From Streptomyces sp. NBC_01446 (GTDB taxonomy: Bacteria; Actinomycetota; Actinomycetes; Streptomycetales; Streptomycetaceae), in the NCBI RefSeq assembly GCF_026340095.1, contig NZ_JAPEPO010000002.1:372001-436000 (forward strand): a stretch of 64,000 bases of DNA, read 5' to 3'. How positions within the stretch are numbered: position 1 is the first letter of the stretch; every line of letters begins with the position of its first letter. The translations under genes were made by a program, and so were the position numbers. This document shows, piece after piece, positions 53,241 to 62,205 of the stretch. The notes below the pieces were generated by a model that worked only from the letters and a program-made list of their open reading frames with translations, ran no database searches and was not told the origin of the DNA.

Positions 53241-54089
53241 GCGAACGTCGGCACCACCGTGACGACGAGTCTGGTCGCCCTGACCTTCATCGGCGACCGT
53301 GCAGAGTTCCGCAGGGCGTTGGGCGCCTCGACCGTCCATGACTTCTACAACTGGCTCGCGCTGCTGATCTTCTTCCCGATTGAGCTGATCTGGCATCCGC
53401 TGGAACACATCAGCGGGACGTTGACCAATGCTCTGTACGGCACGGACTGGCTGCCGAACCCGGCCCACTTCAACTTCATCCGGGCGGCCACCAGACCGGT
53501 GGAACGCGGAGTGATCCACGCGACCTCGCACGTCAGCAGCACACTCGGTCCGCTGTTCACCATCGTGATCGGCGCCGTGTTGGTCCTGGTCGCCGTCCGC
53601 TACCTGGGAAAGCTGCTCAAACTGCTCATGGTCGGCAGGGCCCGCGACATTCTGATCAAGGCCGTCGGCCGCAACGCCTACCTCGCCATGGCATCAGGCA
53701 TGGCAGTAACCGTGGTCACCCAGTCCTCGACCATCACCACGTCCGTGCTGGTCCCCTTCGCCGGAGCAGGCATCCTCACCCCGGCGCAGGTTTATCCCGT
53801 CGTCGTCGGTTCCAACCTCGGCACCACGTTCACGGTGGTCTTCGCGGCGTTCGCAGGCGTCGGACAGGACGCGAAGATCGGCCTGCAGACAGCCTTCGTG
53901 CATCTGATCTACAACCTCTTCGCGATCTTCGTGATCTACGTGATTCCGCTCCTGCGCCCCGTGCCGCTGTTCTGCGCCGAGAACCTCGCCCGCATCGCCT
54001 CCGAGCACCGGTGGGTCCTCGCCGTCTACCTCGGCACCGTCTTCATCGCACTGCCCGCCCTGGTCATCGTGCTGGTGGGCGTGCTCTGA
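53238..54089 (+). pseudogene. Na/phosphate cotransporter-family protein, 5' truncated
   Basis: About 283 codons of the PNaS/NptA family. Present are GANVGTTVTTSLVAL (first QSSS-like repeat region), EFRRALGASTVHDFYNWLALLIFFPIEL, the second repeat VVTQSSTITTSVLVPFAGAG, and GSNLGTTFTVVFAAFAG. The first helices and start are missing, replaced by an EamA fragment at about 53238. The open frame can be extended to an ATG at 53130, but that leader is the EamA DNA in another frame. A transporter with only the C-terminal two-thirds is probably inactive. Confidence 0.7.
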
Positions 54090-54831
54090 GTACGGCGTCC
54101 GACGGCGGAACCCGTCAGGGCTCAGTGCGCTAGCTAGGGGGTTTTGTTTGGATCACGCGGGCGGAGATCTTGTCCCATGGTCGGGAGACTCCACAGGCGG
54201 TGCACGTATACGTGCGCCGCGAGAGAGGAGCGCGCCCCGTCGCCGCCCGACGGAATTGTTCAATCGCCAACAGGACGGCTTGCTGGGCGGGCTGCGCCAT
54301 CAGTGATGGGCTTCCAGCCGCGCTCGCCCATCAACGAGGTCTCTTTGCGCCTCCCCCCGGGGGGAGGCCCGAGATGCTCTGCCCACCAGAACTGAGGCCG
54401 CCCATCACCGGGAGTACTACCGGACCTGGGTGCGTCAGTCGCTCGCGGCGCCTGCGGATTGCCGGCCGCAGGCCCGTTTCGAAGACGCCGCCACTTACCC
54501 ACCGTGTCCTGAGGGAGCGCTGCGGTCGTGAGGCCGCCGACGCTGCCGAGAGCTATCTGCGTGCCAGCGCGACGCAGCATGTATGTGCCGCACCACCGGC
54601 AGCTGCGGTACGCGTACGCCCGGTGCACCATGCCGCTTGAGCCGCCGTGTCAGTGGACGCCCGATTCGTGGTCGGCCTTGTTTCGGCGGACACTGGAGGG
54701 AAGGCCCACAACGGTGCTTCGGACCGGAGGCATCGACCGCGAGTGGCGTGCGGCTTCCTGGTCGATGACGGTCCGGCGAATCGCTCCTCGCGGGCGGACC
54801 AACAGTCCCATCCGTTGAGGAGCGTTCTCAC
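54090..54831. other. Gap without recognised gene
   Basis: A minus-strand frame (54260-54631) begins MVHRAYAYRSCRWCGTYML and has a CxxC pair, but has no recognisable family and no clear ribosome site. The right part holds the sigma-factor upstream region. Confidence 0.3.
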
Positions 54832-55671
54832 ATGTTCACGGACCAAAGGCGTACCGCCCGGCGACACGGCCCTTCCGGTCGCGCACACGACGACAGCCCC
54901 GACACGGCGGACGCCTTCGCTCACCTGGCCGGCCTCGGCGAAGGACTTGAGCGGGACCTGTTGTGTGAAGAGGTCGTCGAGGCGTGGCTGCCTCTGGCGC
55001 ACCGTATCGCCGCCCGCTTCCGCGACAAGGGGGAGAGTATCGAGGACCTCCACCAGGTCGCGGCCATGGGACTGCTCAAAGCGGTCAACAATTACGACCC
55101 GCAGCGTGGCCGGTTCGAGCCCTACGCCGTCCCCACCATCACGGGTGAGCTGCGCCGCCACTTCCGTGACCACATGTGGGATGTCCACGTCCCCCGGCGC
55201 GTGCAGGACCTACGCAACAAGGTCCGCCGAGCCCGCCGTGACCTCGCTCAGCAGCCCGGAGCCGGCTCGGAACCCAGCGTGGCCGCCATCGCCACTCACA
55301 CGCACCTGACCGAGGACGAGGTCCGCGACGGCCTCAAAGCCATCGACGGCTTCAGCGCCCTGTCCCTGGATGCGGGGCTCCTGTCCTCAGGCGACGAGTT
55401 CAGCCTCGCCGACGCGCTCGGGGCACCCGATGCCGCTTACGAGATCATCACCGACCGCGAAGCCGCCAAGGCCGGCCTTGAACACCTCCCGGAACGGGAG
55501 CGCGCCATTCTCTACATGCGGTTCTTCGAGGACATGACACAGAGCCGAATCGCGGAGAAATTCGGGATCTCACAGATGCACGTCTCCCGCCTCATCCACA
55601 CCAGCTGCCAGCGCGTACGCGAAGAAGTCACCCACGACTGGCAAAACGAAGACGCTCAGGCAGCAGCCTGA
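54832..55671 (+). CDS. SigB/SigF-family RNA polymerase sigma factor
   Basis: 279 residues. Region 2 (VEAWLPLAHRIAARFRDKG; LHQVAAMGLLKAVNNYDPQRGRFEPYAVPTITGELRRHFRDHMW), region 3 and region 4 (LPERERAILYMRFFEDMTQSRIAEKFGISQMHVSRLIHTS) are all complete. This is the stress and sporulation SigB/F/G group of Streptomyces. A GAGGAG site precedes the ATG. No anti-sigma gene is adjacent. A decayed paralogue lies at 36.6 kb and a PP2C phosphatase at 46 kb. Confidence 0.93.
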   Translation: MFTDQRRTARRHGPSGRAHDDSPDTADAFAHLAGLGEGLERDLLCEEVVEAWLPLAHRIAARFRDKGESIEDLHQVAAMGLLKAVNNYDPQRGRFEPYAVPTITGELRRHFRDHMWDVHVPRRVQDLRNKVRRARRDLAQQPGAGSEPSVAAIATHTHLTEDEVRDGLKAIDGFSALSLDAGLLSSGDEFSLADALGAPDAAYEIITDREAAKAGLEHLPERERAILYMRFFEDMTQSRIAEKFGISQMHVSRLIHTSCQRVREEVTHDWQNEDAQAAA

Positions 55672-56089
55672 CGCTCAGCACCCCCGACAGGCCCGGCGCG
55701 CAGGTAGTTCCCGGCGCGGGCGTCGGCGTCGAGGCCGTGCCGCAAGGTCCCGCGGCCGACCCCACTTGGCCTCGCAGATCGGCGTCCTCGGGCCCGTAGC
55801 CGCTCTGTCTCAATGGCTCGCGCTCCGAAAGAACCGGTGGCCGGAGCCCCTTCCGGCCTTCACGTACCCACAGCCGCTCTCGGCTGTGCCGATCCCCCGC
55901 TTCGCCGCAGCCACTTCCCCACAGGCAGCGGCGCTGCAGTCAGTCCAACCTCGGATGGCCACCACGCGTCTACTGCCGCTACACACCGCGCGACCGGTCC
56001 GCCATGTATTGCATGGCTATTTCCGGTTCACCCGCATTGATATGGGCACTTGGTTGTGAACTAGGGGCCGAACTTTCTGGAGGTACGGC
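55672..56089. other. Gap without recognised gene
   Basis: Holds the end of the sigma-factor transcript and the upstream region of the SRPBCC operon. Short frames only. Confidence 0.35.
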
Positions 56090-56596
56090 ATGGCGGTACG
56101 GCATCGCCTGATCAAGGTGACTCCGGAGACCGTGTGGTCCGTCCTCGCGGACGGCAGCCGATACGCGGAGTGGGTGGTGGGAACGTCCGCCTCAGAGCCG
56201 GTGCGGGGGCAGTGGCCGCAGGTGGACTCAGCGATCAGTTACGAAGTTCGCCTGGGCCCTCTGCGGCTCACCAACGAGACGGTTGTCCGGGAGTGTGAGG
56301 AGGGCTCCGCTCTCGGGTTGGAGGCGCAAGCCGGCGCACTGGGAACGGCGCGGATCGCAATCGAGCTCCGCCCCTGGGGAAGGTACTGCCTCGTCATCGC
56401 GGACGAGCACCCGCTGCAGGGAGCGAGCGGACTACTCCACAACGCAGCGGTGGAGGTGCTCATCCAACTACGGCACCGAGCGATGCTGGCCCGCCTCGCT
56501 CGCGTATGCGAGGAGCAACCCCAGGCCGAACAGCTGGAAGACCTCCACAAGGGGCGCAGGGCGGCAGTTCACGGCGCCGGCGGCGGCCATGCCTGA
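56090..56596 (+). CDS. SRPBCC-fold protein, first gene of the FAD-oxidoreductase operon
   Basis: 168 residues with the SRPBCC pattern (HRLIKVTPETVWSVLADGSRYAEWVVGT, then a beta-rich middle and a C-terminal helix). A CTGGAGG site lies 8 bases before the ATG. Its stop overlaps the start of the FAD-oxidoreductase gene, and an SDR gene follows that gene. SRPBCC, carotenoid-desaturase-like oxidase and SDR often occur together in Streptomyces, suggesting joint processing of a hydrophobic compound. Confidence 0.82.
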   Translation: MAVRHRLIKVTPETVWSVLADGSRYAEWVVGTSASEPVRGQWPQVDSAISYEVRLGPLRLTNETVVRECEEGSALGLEAQAGALGTARIAIELRPWGRYCLVIADEHPLQGASGLLHNAAVEVLIQLRHRAMLARLARVCEEQPQAEQLEDLHKGRRAAVHGAGGGHA

Positions 56597-57243
56597 CGCG
56601 GTGGTGATCGGAGCCGGCCCCAACGGGCTGGTGGCGGCCAACCTGCTGGCCGACGAGGGATGGAGCGTGGAGGTACTCGAGGAGCAGGCCGAGCCCGGTG
56701 GCGCGGTGCGCCACAACAGGGAGGTCGACGCCGATTTCGTCAGTGACCTCTTCAGCTCCTTCTATCCCCTCGCGGCCGCGTCACCGGTGCTGGCGCGTCT
56801 TGGTCTCCAGGACCACGGTCTGCGCTGGAGCCACGCGTCACGCGTGTTGGCTCACCCGCTCAGTGACGGCAGGTGTGCCGTTCTGGCCCGCGGGATCGAC
56901 ACCACCGCCAGCTCTCTCGACGCCTTTCACCCGGGCGACGGGGACGCCTGGCGACGTCTGCACGAGATGCGCGAACGCCTTGGCCCCGACATTCTGGACG
57001 CTTTGTTCACCCCCTTCCCTCCGCTGCGCGCTACGGCCCGACTCGGCGTGAGGCTGAAGGCAGCCGGCGGCCTGCGGATGGCCCGCACCCTGATCCTGCC
57101 GGTGCGCCGTATGGGGAACGAAGAGTTTCGGGGGGAGCGCGGCAAACTGCTGCTGGCCGGGAACGCGCTGCATGCCGACCTCCCACCGGAAGCAGCGGGT
57201 AGCGGAGGCTTCGGCTGGCTGATGTCCATGCTCGGTCAGACTT
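56589..57243 (+). pseudogene. Phytoene-dehydrogenase-like FAD oxidoreductase, N-terminal half (interrupted)
   Basis: Begins MPDAVVIGAGPNGLVAANLLADEGWSVEVLE, the dinucleotide-binding motif of COG1233 enzymes, and continues to GSGGFGWLMSMLGQT where the element enters. Joining base 57243 directly to 60108 gives GQTYGFPVPVGGAGALTAAL in one frame, 543 codons in all, the normal size. The start overlaps the SRPBCC stop by 8 bases. It is a functional gene before a recent insertion, judging from intact coding on both sides. Confidence 0.85.
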
Positions 57244-57280
57244 GTGACTCCTCCCCCTCATAAATTGAGGGGGCTTCTCG

Positions 57281-58497
57281 CTACGCCGGTGCGGCTTCGC
57301 GACGGACCAGCCCGGCCCGTAGAACGTTCAGGGCGCCCACGGTGTCCGCGTGCGCTTGGTGGCCGCACGAGACGCAGTGGAACTTTTCCTGTGTGGGCCG
57401 GTTCTCCGCGCTGGTGTGCCCGCATTCGGGGCATTGGCGGGAGGTGTTGCGGGGGTCCACGGCGATCACTTCCCGTCCGGCGCTTTCAGCCTTGGCGGCC
57501 AGGATCGTCAGGAACACCCCCCATCCGGCATCAGAGATCGAGCGGTTGAGTCCGGCCTTCGCGCCGGCCCCGTTGGACAGGAAACCGCCCGGCATCCCGG
57601 GGTCGGGCTTCGGCACGGCACGGCACGCCGGACCATATTGCGAATCCTGAGGTCTTCGTGCGCGATGAAATCGTGTTCACGCACGAGATCAAGGGCGGTT
57701 TTGTGGGCGTGGTCGAGGCGCTGGCGGCGCACCTTACGGTGCAGCTTCGCGACCTTCTCGACCGCTCGCCGGTGATTGGCAGTCCGCCTGTCACGGCGCA
57801 CACGCGGAAACCTCGACAGGGCCCGCTGTGCGGCTTCCAGCTTCGCGGCGTTACTGCGCCCGTGGCGCGGGCTGGGCACGAACTCGCCGTCAGAGGTGGT
57901 GAGGAAGTTGGCGATGCCCAGGTCGATCCCGACGAGGGAACCCGTCGCGGGCAGCGGTTCGGGCTGGACCTGCTCGACACTCAGCACGACGAACCACCGA
58001 CGGCCCTCACGCTTCACACTGACCGTCTTCACCCTGCCGGCCACGGGCCGGTGCTGGTGCACCCTGACGTGCCCGACCCCTTGCAGCCGGACGCGCGTCA
58101 CCGGATCGTGCGGCGTGGAGTCCCACCGGCAGCCGTCCCCGTCCTTCGGGAACTCCACCGTGTCAAACCAGTTCACCCCACGAAAACGCGGATAGCCCGG
58201 CTTCTCACCCGACTTGACCCGACGGAAGAACGCCCCGAACGCCCTGTCCAACCGCCGGAGCGTGGCCTGCTGTGAGCTGAACGACCAGCGGCCCTGACGT
58301 TCCGGATCGAAGGACCGGATGTCTTTGAGCTGTGCGGACTGCTGCCCGTACTTGATGCTGGTCTTCGAGGCGTGCCGGTGGGCGTCACGGCGTTCCTGCA
58401 AAGCGCCGTTGTAGAGGGAACAGTGATCACGCAGCATCTCGCCCAGCGCCTGAGTCTGCCGCACGGTGGGCCGCATCAGGAACTTGTACGCACGCAT
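57281..58497 (-). pseudogene. tnpB: TnpB with a 5-bp duplication frameshift
   Basis: From the ATG at 58497 (MRAYKFLMRPTVRQTQALGEML) it carries RuvC I GIDLGIANFLTTSDGEF and RuvC II AHEDLRIRNMV. It then leaves frame at GGCAC repeated three times (57612-57626); two copies would keep frame. The remainder lies in the other frame: LNRSISDAGWGVFLTIL, zinc ribbon CPECGHTSAENRP...CVSCGHQ and RuvC III ADTVGALNVL. Intact it would be about 400 residues. The omega-RNA region is at 57244-57281. Confidence 0.85.
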
Positions 58498-58769
58498 CAC
58501 CCGGCCCACCCCCTTCGGTTCTTGTGAGCAACCTAGCCGAGGCCACTGACATTGATGCTGATACTCGGGTTCCGGTGGTCGTGGCTCTGCCACTGACTGA
58601 CGCCCTGCTGGGCTGTCCTCGAGTTGTTCTGTCCGGTCGCCGGGACCTGTTCTCATGGCTCCGGCCGGGCGGAACATGACCTGATAGGAGCTTGGTCCAG
58701 AAGCCCCCTCAATGTCCTGTCTGCACCACCCGGCCGGTGCCCACCTTCGGCTGGGAAGGCAGCATCAGC

Positions 58770-59984
58770 ATGACATCAGCGGTCGCGGACGACACCACGG
58801 ACAAGGTCGTGTTCGGCGGGGTCGATTCCCATGCCGACACCCTCCACGTCGCGGTCATCAGCGACAACGGCGGTCACCTCGCGGACGCCGAGTTCGCCAC
58901 CACCGCCGCCGGATACGCCGCCGCCCTCGCCTTCCTGAACGCCCACGGCCACGTGATCTCGACCGGTGTGGAAGGCACCGCCTCCTACGGGGCCGGCTTC
59001 ACCCGCGCCGCCCGCTCGGCGGGCCTCGACGTCGTCGAGGTCAACCGGCCCGACCGGGCCGAACGCCGCCGCATCGGCAAGTCCGACCCCATCGACGCTT
59101 ACGCCGCCGCCCGCGCCGCCCTGTCCGGACGGGCCTTCAGCGCACCCAAGGACGACACCGTCGCCGGCATACGCGCGCTTCACAACGCCGCCCGCTCCGC
59201 CGTCAAGGCCCGCACCGCCGCCCTCAACCAGATCACCCACATCCTCGTCACCGCACCCGAGAGCATCCGCGCCAAGTTCGGGCAACTCAAGGGAGCCGAC
59301 CGGACCGACGCCCTGGCACGGCTGCGACCGGCCGGGGACGCGGTCCACACAGCGGTCCTCACCGCGCTGAAGAGCCTCGCCCGGCGCGTCAAGGAACTCA
59401 CCGCCGAACACCAGGCCCTGACCCGGGCCCTCGACAGCGAGGTCACCGCCGACAACCCCGGTCTGCGGGCCGCCCACGGCGTCGGCCCCGACACCGCCGC
59501 CCAGCTGCTGGTCACGGCCGGAGGCAATCCCGAACGCCTGCGGACCGAGGCGTCCTTCGCCGCCCTCTGCGGAGCCGCGCCCGTCCCCGCCTCCAGCGGC
59601 CGCACGAACCGGCACCGCCTCTCACGAGGCGGCGACCGGGCCGCCAACGCCGCCCTCTACCGCATCGCCCTGGTCCGCATGTCCAGCGATCCCCGCACCC
59701 GCGACTACGTGGCACGGCAGACCGCCGCCGGCCGGACCAAGAAGGAGATCATCCGGCTGCTGAAACGGGCCATCGCCCGGGAGATGTTCCGCTGCCTGAC
59801 CACCACGGTCACCATCCCAGGCATCGCCGACCTACGACCCCTGCGGCAGTCGAAGAACATCACCCTCACCGCAGCGGCCCAACAACTCGGGGTCTGGCCC
59901 GCCACGATCTCCACCCTCGAACGCGGAATCCGCCGCGACGACGACCTCGCCAACACCTACCGCGACTGGCTCACCGCCGCTTGA
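58770..59984 (+). CDS. IS110-family DEDD transposase with C-terminal HTH
   Basis: 404 residues from the ATG at 58770. The RuvC-like DEDD core (GGVDSHADTLH, STGVEGTASYG, GKSDPIDAYAAARAAL) is followed by a coiled region and the Tnp_20 domain with the nucleophilic serine in PASSGRTNRHRLSRGGDRAANAALY (about 273). After residue 350 comes a Cro/XRE-like helix-turn-helix (LRPLRQSKNITLTAAAQQLGVWPATISTLERG), an addition to the basic IS110 architecture. The gene looks intact. IS110 recombinases use a bridge RNA from a noncoding end; 58498-58769 and 59985-60011 are the candidates. Confidence 0.88.
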   Translation: MTSAVADDTTDKVVFGGVDSHADTLHVAVISDNGGHLADAEFATTAAGYAAALAFLNAHGHVISTGVEGTASYGAGFTRAARSAGLDVVEVNRPDRAERRRIGKSDPIDAYAAARAALSGRAFSAPKDDTVAGIRALHNAARSAVKARTAALNQITHILVTAPESIRAKFGQLKGADRTDALARLRPAGDAVHTAVLTALKSLARRVKELTAEHQALTRALDSEVTADNPGLRAAHGVGPDTAAQLLVTAGGNPERLRTEASFAALCGAAPVPASSGRTNRHRLSRGGDRAANAALYRIALVRMSSDPRTRDYVARQTAAGRTKKEIIRLLKRAIAREMFRCLTTTVTIPGIADLRPLRQSKNITLTAAAQQLGVWPATISTLERGIRRDDDLANTYRDWLTAA

Positions 59985-60011
59985 CAGCCAATAGGAGCAT
60001 CAACCCCTCCG

Positions 60012-60107
60012 CAGACGGAACACCCGTGCACGCATGACCGGTCAGAGCAGCCCCGAGATGCGTTTCCCGCCCCGGCCGAAGCCGGGGATACCCACGCAAG
60101 AGAAGGG
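60012..60107 (-). repeat. TnpB-element left end, inverted copy of 38361-38455
   Basis: Read on the minus strand it starts CCCTTCTCTTGCGTGGG and includes the CCCCGGC-TT-CGGCCGGGG hairpin. It differs from the 38-kb copy by only a few bases. Its layout (CCGTGCAC, GGTCAGAGCAGCCC, GAGA, hairpin) also parallels the tnpA-side end of the IS605-type element at 28557-28632. Confidence 0.75.
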
Positions 60108-61084
60108 ATGGATTCCCGGTGCCGGTCGGCGGTGCCGGGGCCCTGACGGCGGCTCTCGTCCGCCGACTTCGGAAACGTGGCGGCATTCTCCGCTGCGAGC
60201 AACCGGTCCGCAGCATCGTCGTGCGTGACGGGCGAGCTGCCGGTGTGCGCACCGCCGAGGGGGAGACGGTGACCGCGCGATGCGCCGTCCTGGCAGACGT
60301 GTCCGCTCCCGCCCTGTACGGCGAACTCGTCTCAGCGGAGCACCTTCCCTCCCAGCTGATAGCCGACCTGAGGCGGTTTCAGTGGGACTTGGCCACTTTC
60401 AAGGTCGACTGGGCATGTGACGGGCCCGTGCCCTGGCAGGCCGAAGCAGCAACACGGGCCGGAACCGTGCACGTGGCTGACGGCATGGAAGAACTCACCC
60501 GCTTTGCAGCTCAGATCGCCATGGGCCAGGTACCCGACCGGCCCTTTGCCCTGTTCGGCCAGATGACGACGGCGGACCCGTCGCGATCACCCCAAGGCAC
60601 CGAAGCCGCTTGGGCGTACACGCACGTCCCGCATGTCATCAAGTCCGATGCGGGCGACGAGGGCCTGACGGGTGCCTGGAGCGCCAAGGAGCAGGAGATC
60701 ATGGCCGACCGGATCGAACGTCAGGTCGAGCGATTCGCGCCAGGCTTCCGCTCCCTCATCCGTGCCCGCCGCGTGCTGGCCCCGCCCACGCTCCAGTCGC
60801 TCGACAGCAATCTGCACGGAGGCGCCATCAACGGCGGCACCGCGGCAATGCACCAGCAGCTTGTGTTCCGTCCCGTCCCCGGAACGGGACGCCCCGAGAC
60901 ACCCGTACGCGGTCTCTATCTCGCTTCAGCTTCCGCCCACCCCGGCGGAGGGGTCCATGGAGCCCCCGGAGCCAATGCCGCCCGCGCGGCCCTGCGCCGC
61001 GACCGGCTCCCCGGCCTAGCCCGCGCACAACGCGTCCTGACCCACCGGGACCGCACGGGAAGAACACCCCCGCTCACCCACTGA
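60108..61084 (+). pseudogene. Phytoene-dehydrogenase-like FAD oxidoreductase, C-terminal half
   Basis: Continues the gene that starts at 56589: GFPVPVGGAGALTAALVRRLRKRGG, FKVDWACDGPVPW, and the C-terminal FAD motif LYLASASAHPGGGVHGAPGANAARAAL. The reading frame matches the N-terminal half exactly once 57244-60107 is removed. A GTG at 60119 could start a separate product, but that would lack the FAD-binding domain. The next gene (SDR) starts 33 bases later. Confidence 0.85.
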
Positions 61085-61117
61085 GGGCCGGGCGGGGGGA
61101 GACAGAAAGGGTCCGCC

Positions 61118-61996
61118 ATGGCTGACAGCCCCCTCAAAGACCGCACCGTGGTGGTGACAGGAGCAGCACGTGCTATCGGAGCGGCGCTGGCGAAGGCGCT
61201 CGCCCGGCGAGGGGCGCGGCTGGCCCTGCTTGACCACGACGAACAGGCGCTTCAGGCAGTGGCTGACGGTCTGCCGGGCGCGGCGCTCGCTCTCCCGGTC
61301 GACGTCATCGACAGCACGGCTCTGACGGATGCCGCCGAAGTTGTCCGCGGGCGTCTGGGCCCGCCGTCGGTCGTTGTGGCGAACGCGGGAATCGCCGAAG
61401 GCGGCCCCTTCGCCCTGTCGGACCCCGCGACATGGCGCCGCGTGATCGGCGTAAACCTGATCGGCAGCGCCCAGACGGCGCGGGCCTTCCTGCCGGACCT
61501 GGTGCAGAGCGCCGGCTACCATCTTCAGATCGGTTCGCTGGCATCGATCGCGGCCGCGCCCATGTTGAGCGCCTACTGCGCCTCCAAGTCCGGCGTAGAG
61601 GCGTTCACGCATGCCCTGCGCGCCGAAGTCGCGCACCGCGGTGTGGCCGTAGGCATCGCCTACCTCAGCTGGACCGACACCGATATGATCAGGGATGCCG
61701 ACCGATCCGCGGCGCTGCGAGAACTGCGCGTCCACATGCCCCCTCCCGCCCGGCGCGTTTACCCGGGCGAGGCCGTCGCCGCCCGGCTGACACGCGCTGT
61801 GGAACAGCGGCGTACCGCGGTCTATGTTCCTGCTTGGCTGCGCCTGACACAGGTGACCCGAGCCGCAATTCCACCTCTCGTGCTCCGCCTGACCAGGCAC
61901 ACACTTTCCCGGCTGGGCGCCGAGGAGCCGCTGCTCCCGACAGGCCTGCTGGGCGCCGGTGGCCACGCTGACAGAGTCGCGGTCCTTGGCCATTGA
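61118..61996 (+). CDS. SDR-family oxidoreductase
   Basis: 292 residues: TGAARAIG cofactor motif (residues 14-21), ANAGIAEGGPF, LIGSAQTARAFLP, catalytic YCASK and TDTDMIRDADRSAALRELR. The long C-terminal tail (LTRHTLSRLGAEEPLLPTG) is typical of the SDRs linked to phytoene-dehydrogenase-like genes. The Shine-Dalgarno-like GGGGGAGACAGAAAGG lies just upstream. It is the third gene of the SRPBCC operon and may be expressed less because of the upstream insertion. Confidence 0.88.
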   Translation: MADSPLKDRTVVVTGAARAIGAALAKALARRGARLALLDHDEQALQAVADGLPGAALALPVDVIDSTALTDAAEVVRGRLGPPSVVVANAGIAEGGPFALSDPATWRRVIGVNLIGSAQTARAFLPDLVQSAGYHLQIGSLASIAAAPMLSAYCASKSGVEAFTHALRAEVAHRGVAVGIAYLSWTDTDMIRDADRSAALRELRVHMPPPARRVYPGEAVAARLTRAVEQRRTAVYVPAWLRLTQVTRAAIPPLVLRLTRHTLSRLGAEEPLLPTGLLGAGGHADRVAVLGH

Positions 61997-62089
61997 CTCG
62001 TCCTGATAACGTGCGGCGCCCCAGGAGGCAGCCACTGCCGGCGGACGAAGCTGCCCGCCACACCCGGGCGACAGCATCGTCGCCGCCTC

Positions 62090-62205
62090 GGCCCGACAGC
62101 CCAGCAGCCATGCGGGAAGCCGTCGCATGTGTCCTCGCCGCGCTGGCCGGATCCTTGCGTGACGCCATCCAGCGTGACGTGGTTGATGACGACGATCCTC
62201 GTAGC
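62090..62205 (-). pseudogene. DHFR-like (RibD C-terminal domain) protein, N-terminal fragment
   Basis: A minus-strand frame reads RIVVINHVTLDGVTQGSGQRGEDTCDGFPHGCWAVGP, the characteristic start of the small dihydrofolate-reductase-like proteins of actinobacteria (usually about 190-210 residues). The normal start codon is out of frame and everything after about 40 residues is lost. Confidence 0.6.

Larger units (their letters stand above)
57244..60107. mobile_element. TnpB-type element (2864 bp) carrying a nested IS110 element
   Basis: The left end is GTGACTCC plus the hairpin CCCCCTC-ATAAATT-GAGGGGG; the right end is the 96-bp segment also found at 38361-38455. No target duplication: the host gene is restored exactly when the element is removed. 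The right flank reads TCCAT on the strand leading into the element, as at the 38-kb copy. It contains tnpB (minus) and IS110 (plus); tnpA is absent. Confidence 0.75.

Noticed and set aside
54260..54631. Minus-strand frame with CRWCGTYMLRRAG as a zinc-ribbon protein
   Set aside because: Only one CxxC pair, no second pair, no ribosome site and no recognisable remainder.
57244..60107. A new element type in which TnpB is naturally paired with an IS110 recombinase
   Set aside because: Simpler explanation is an IS110 copy nested in a tnpA-less TnpB element; the orphan end at 38 kb has no IS110 next to it.
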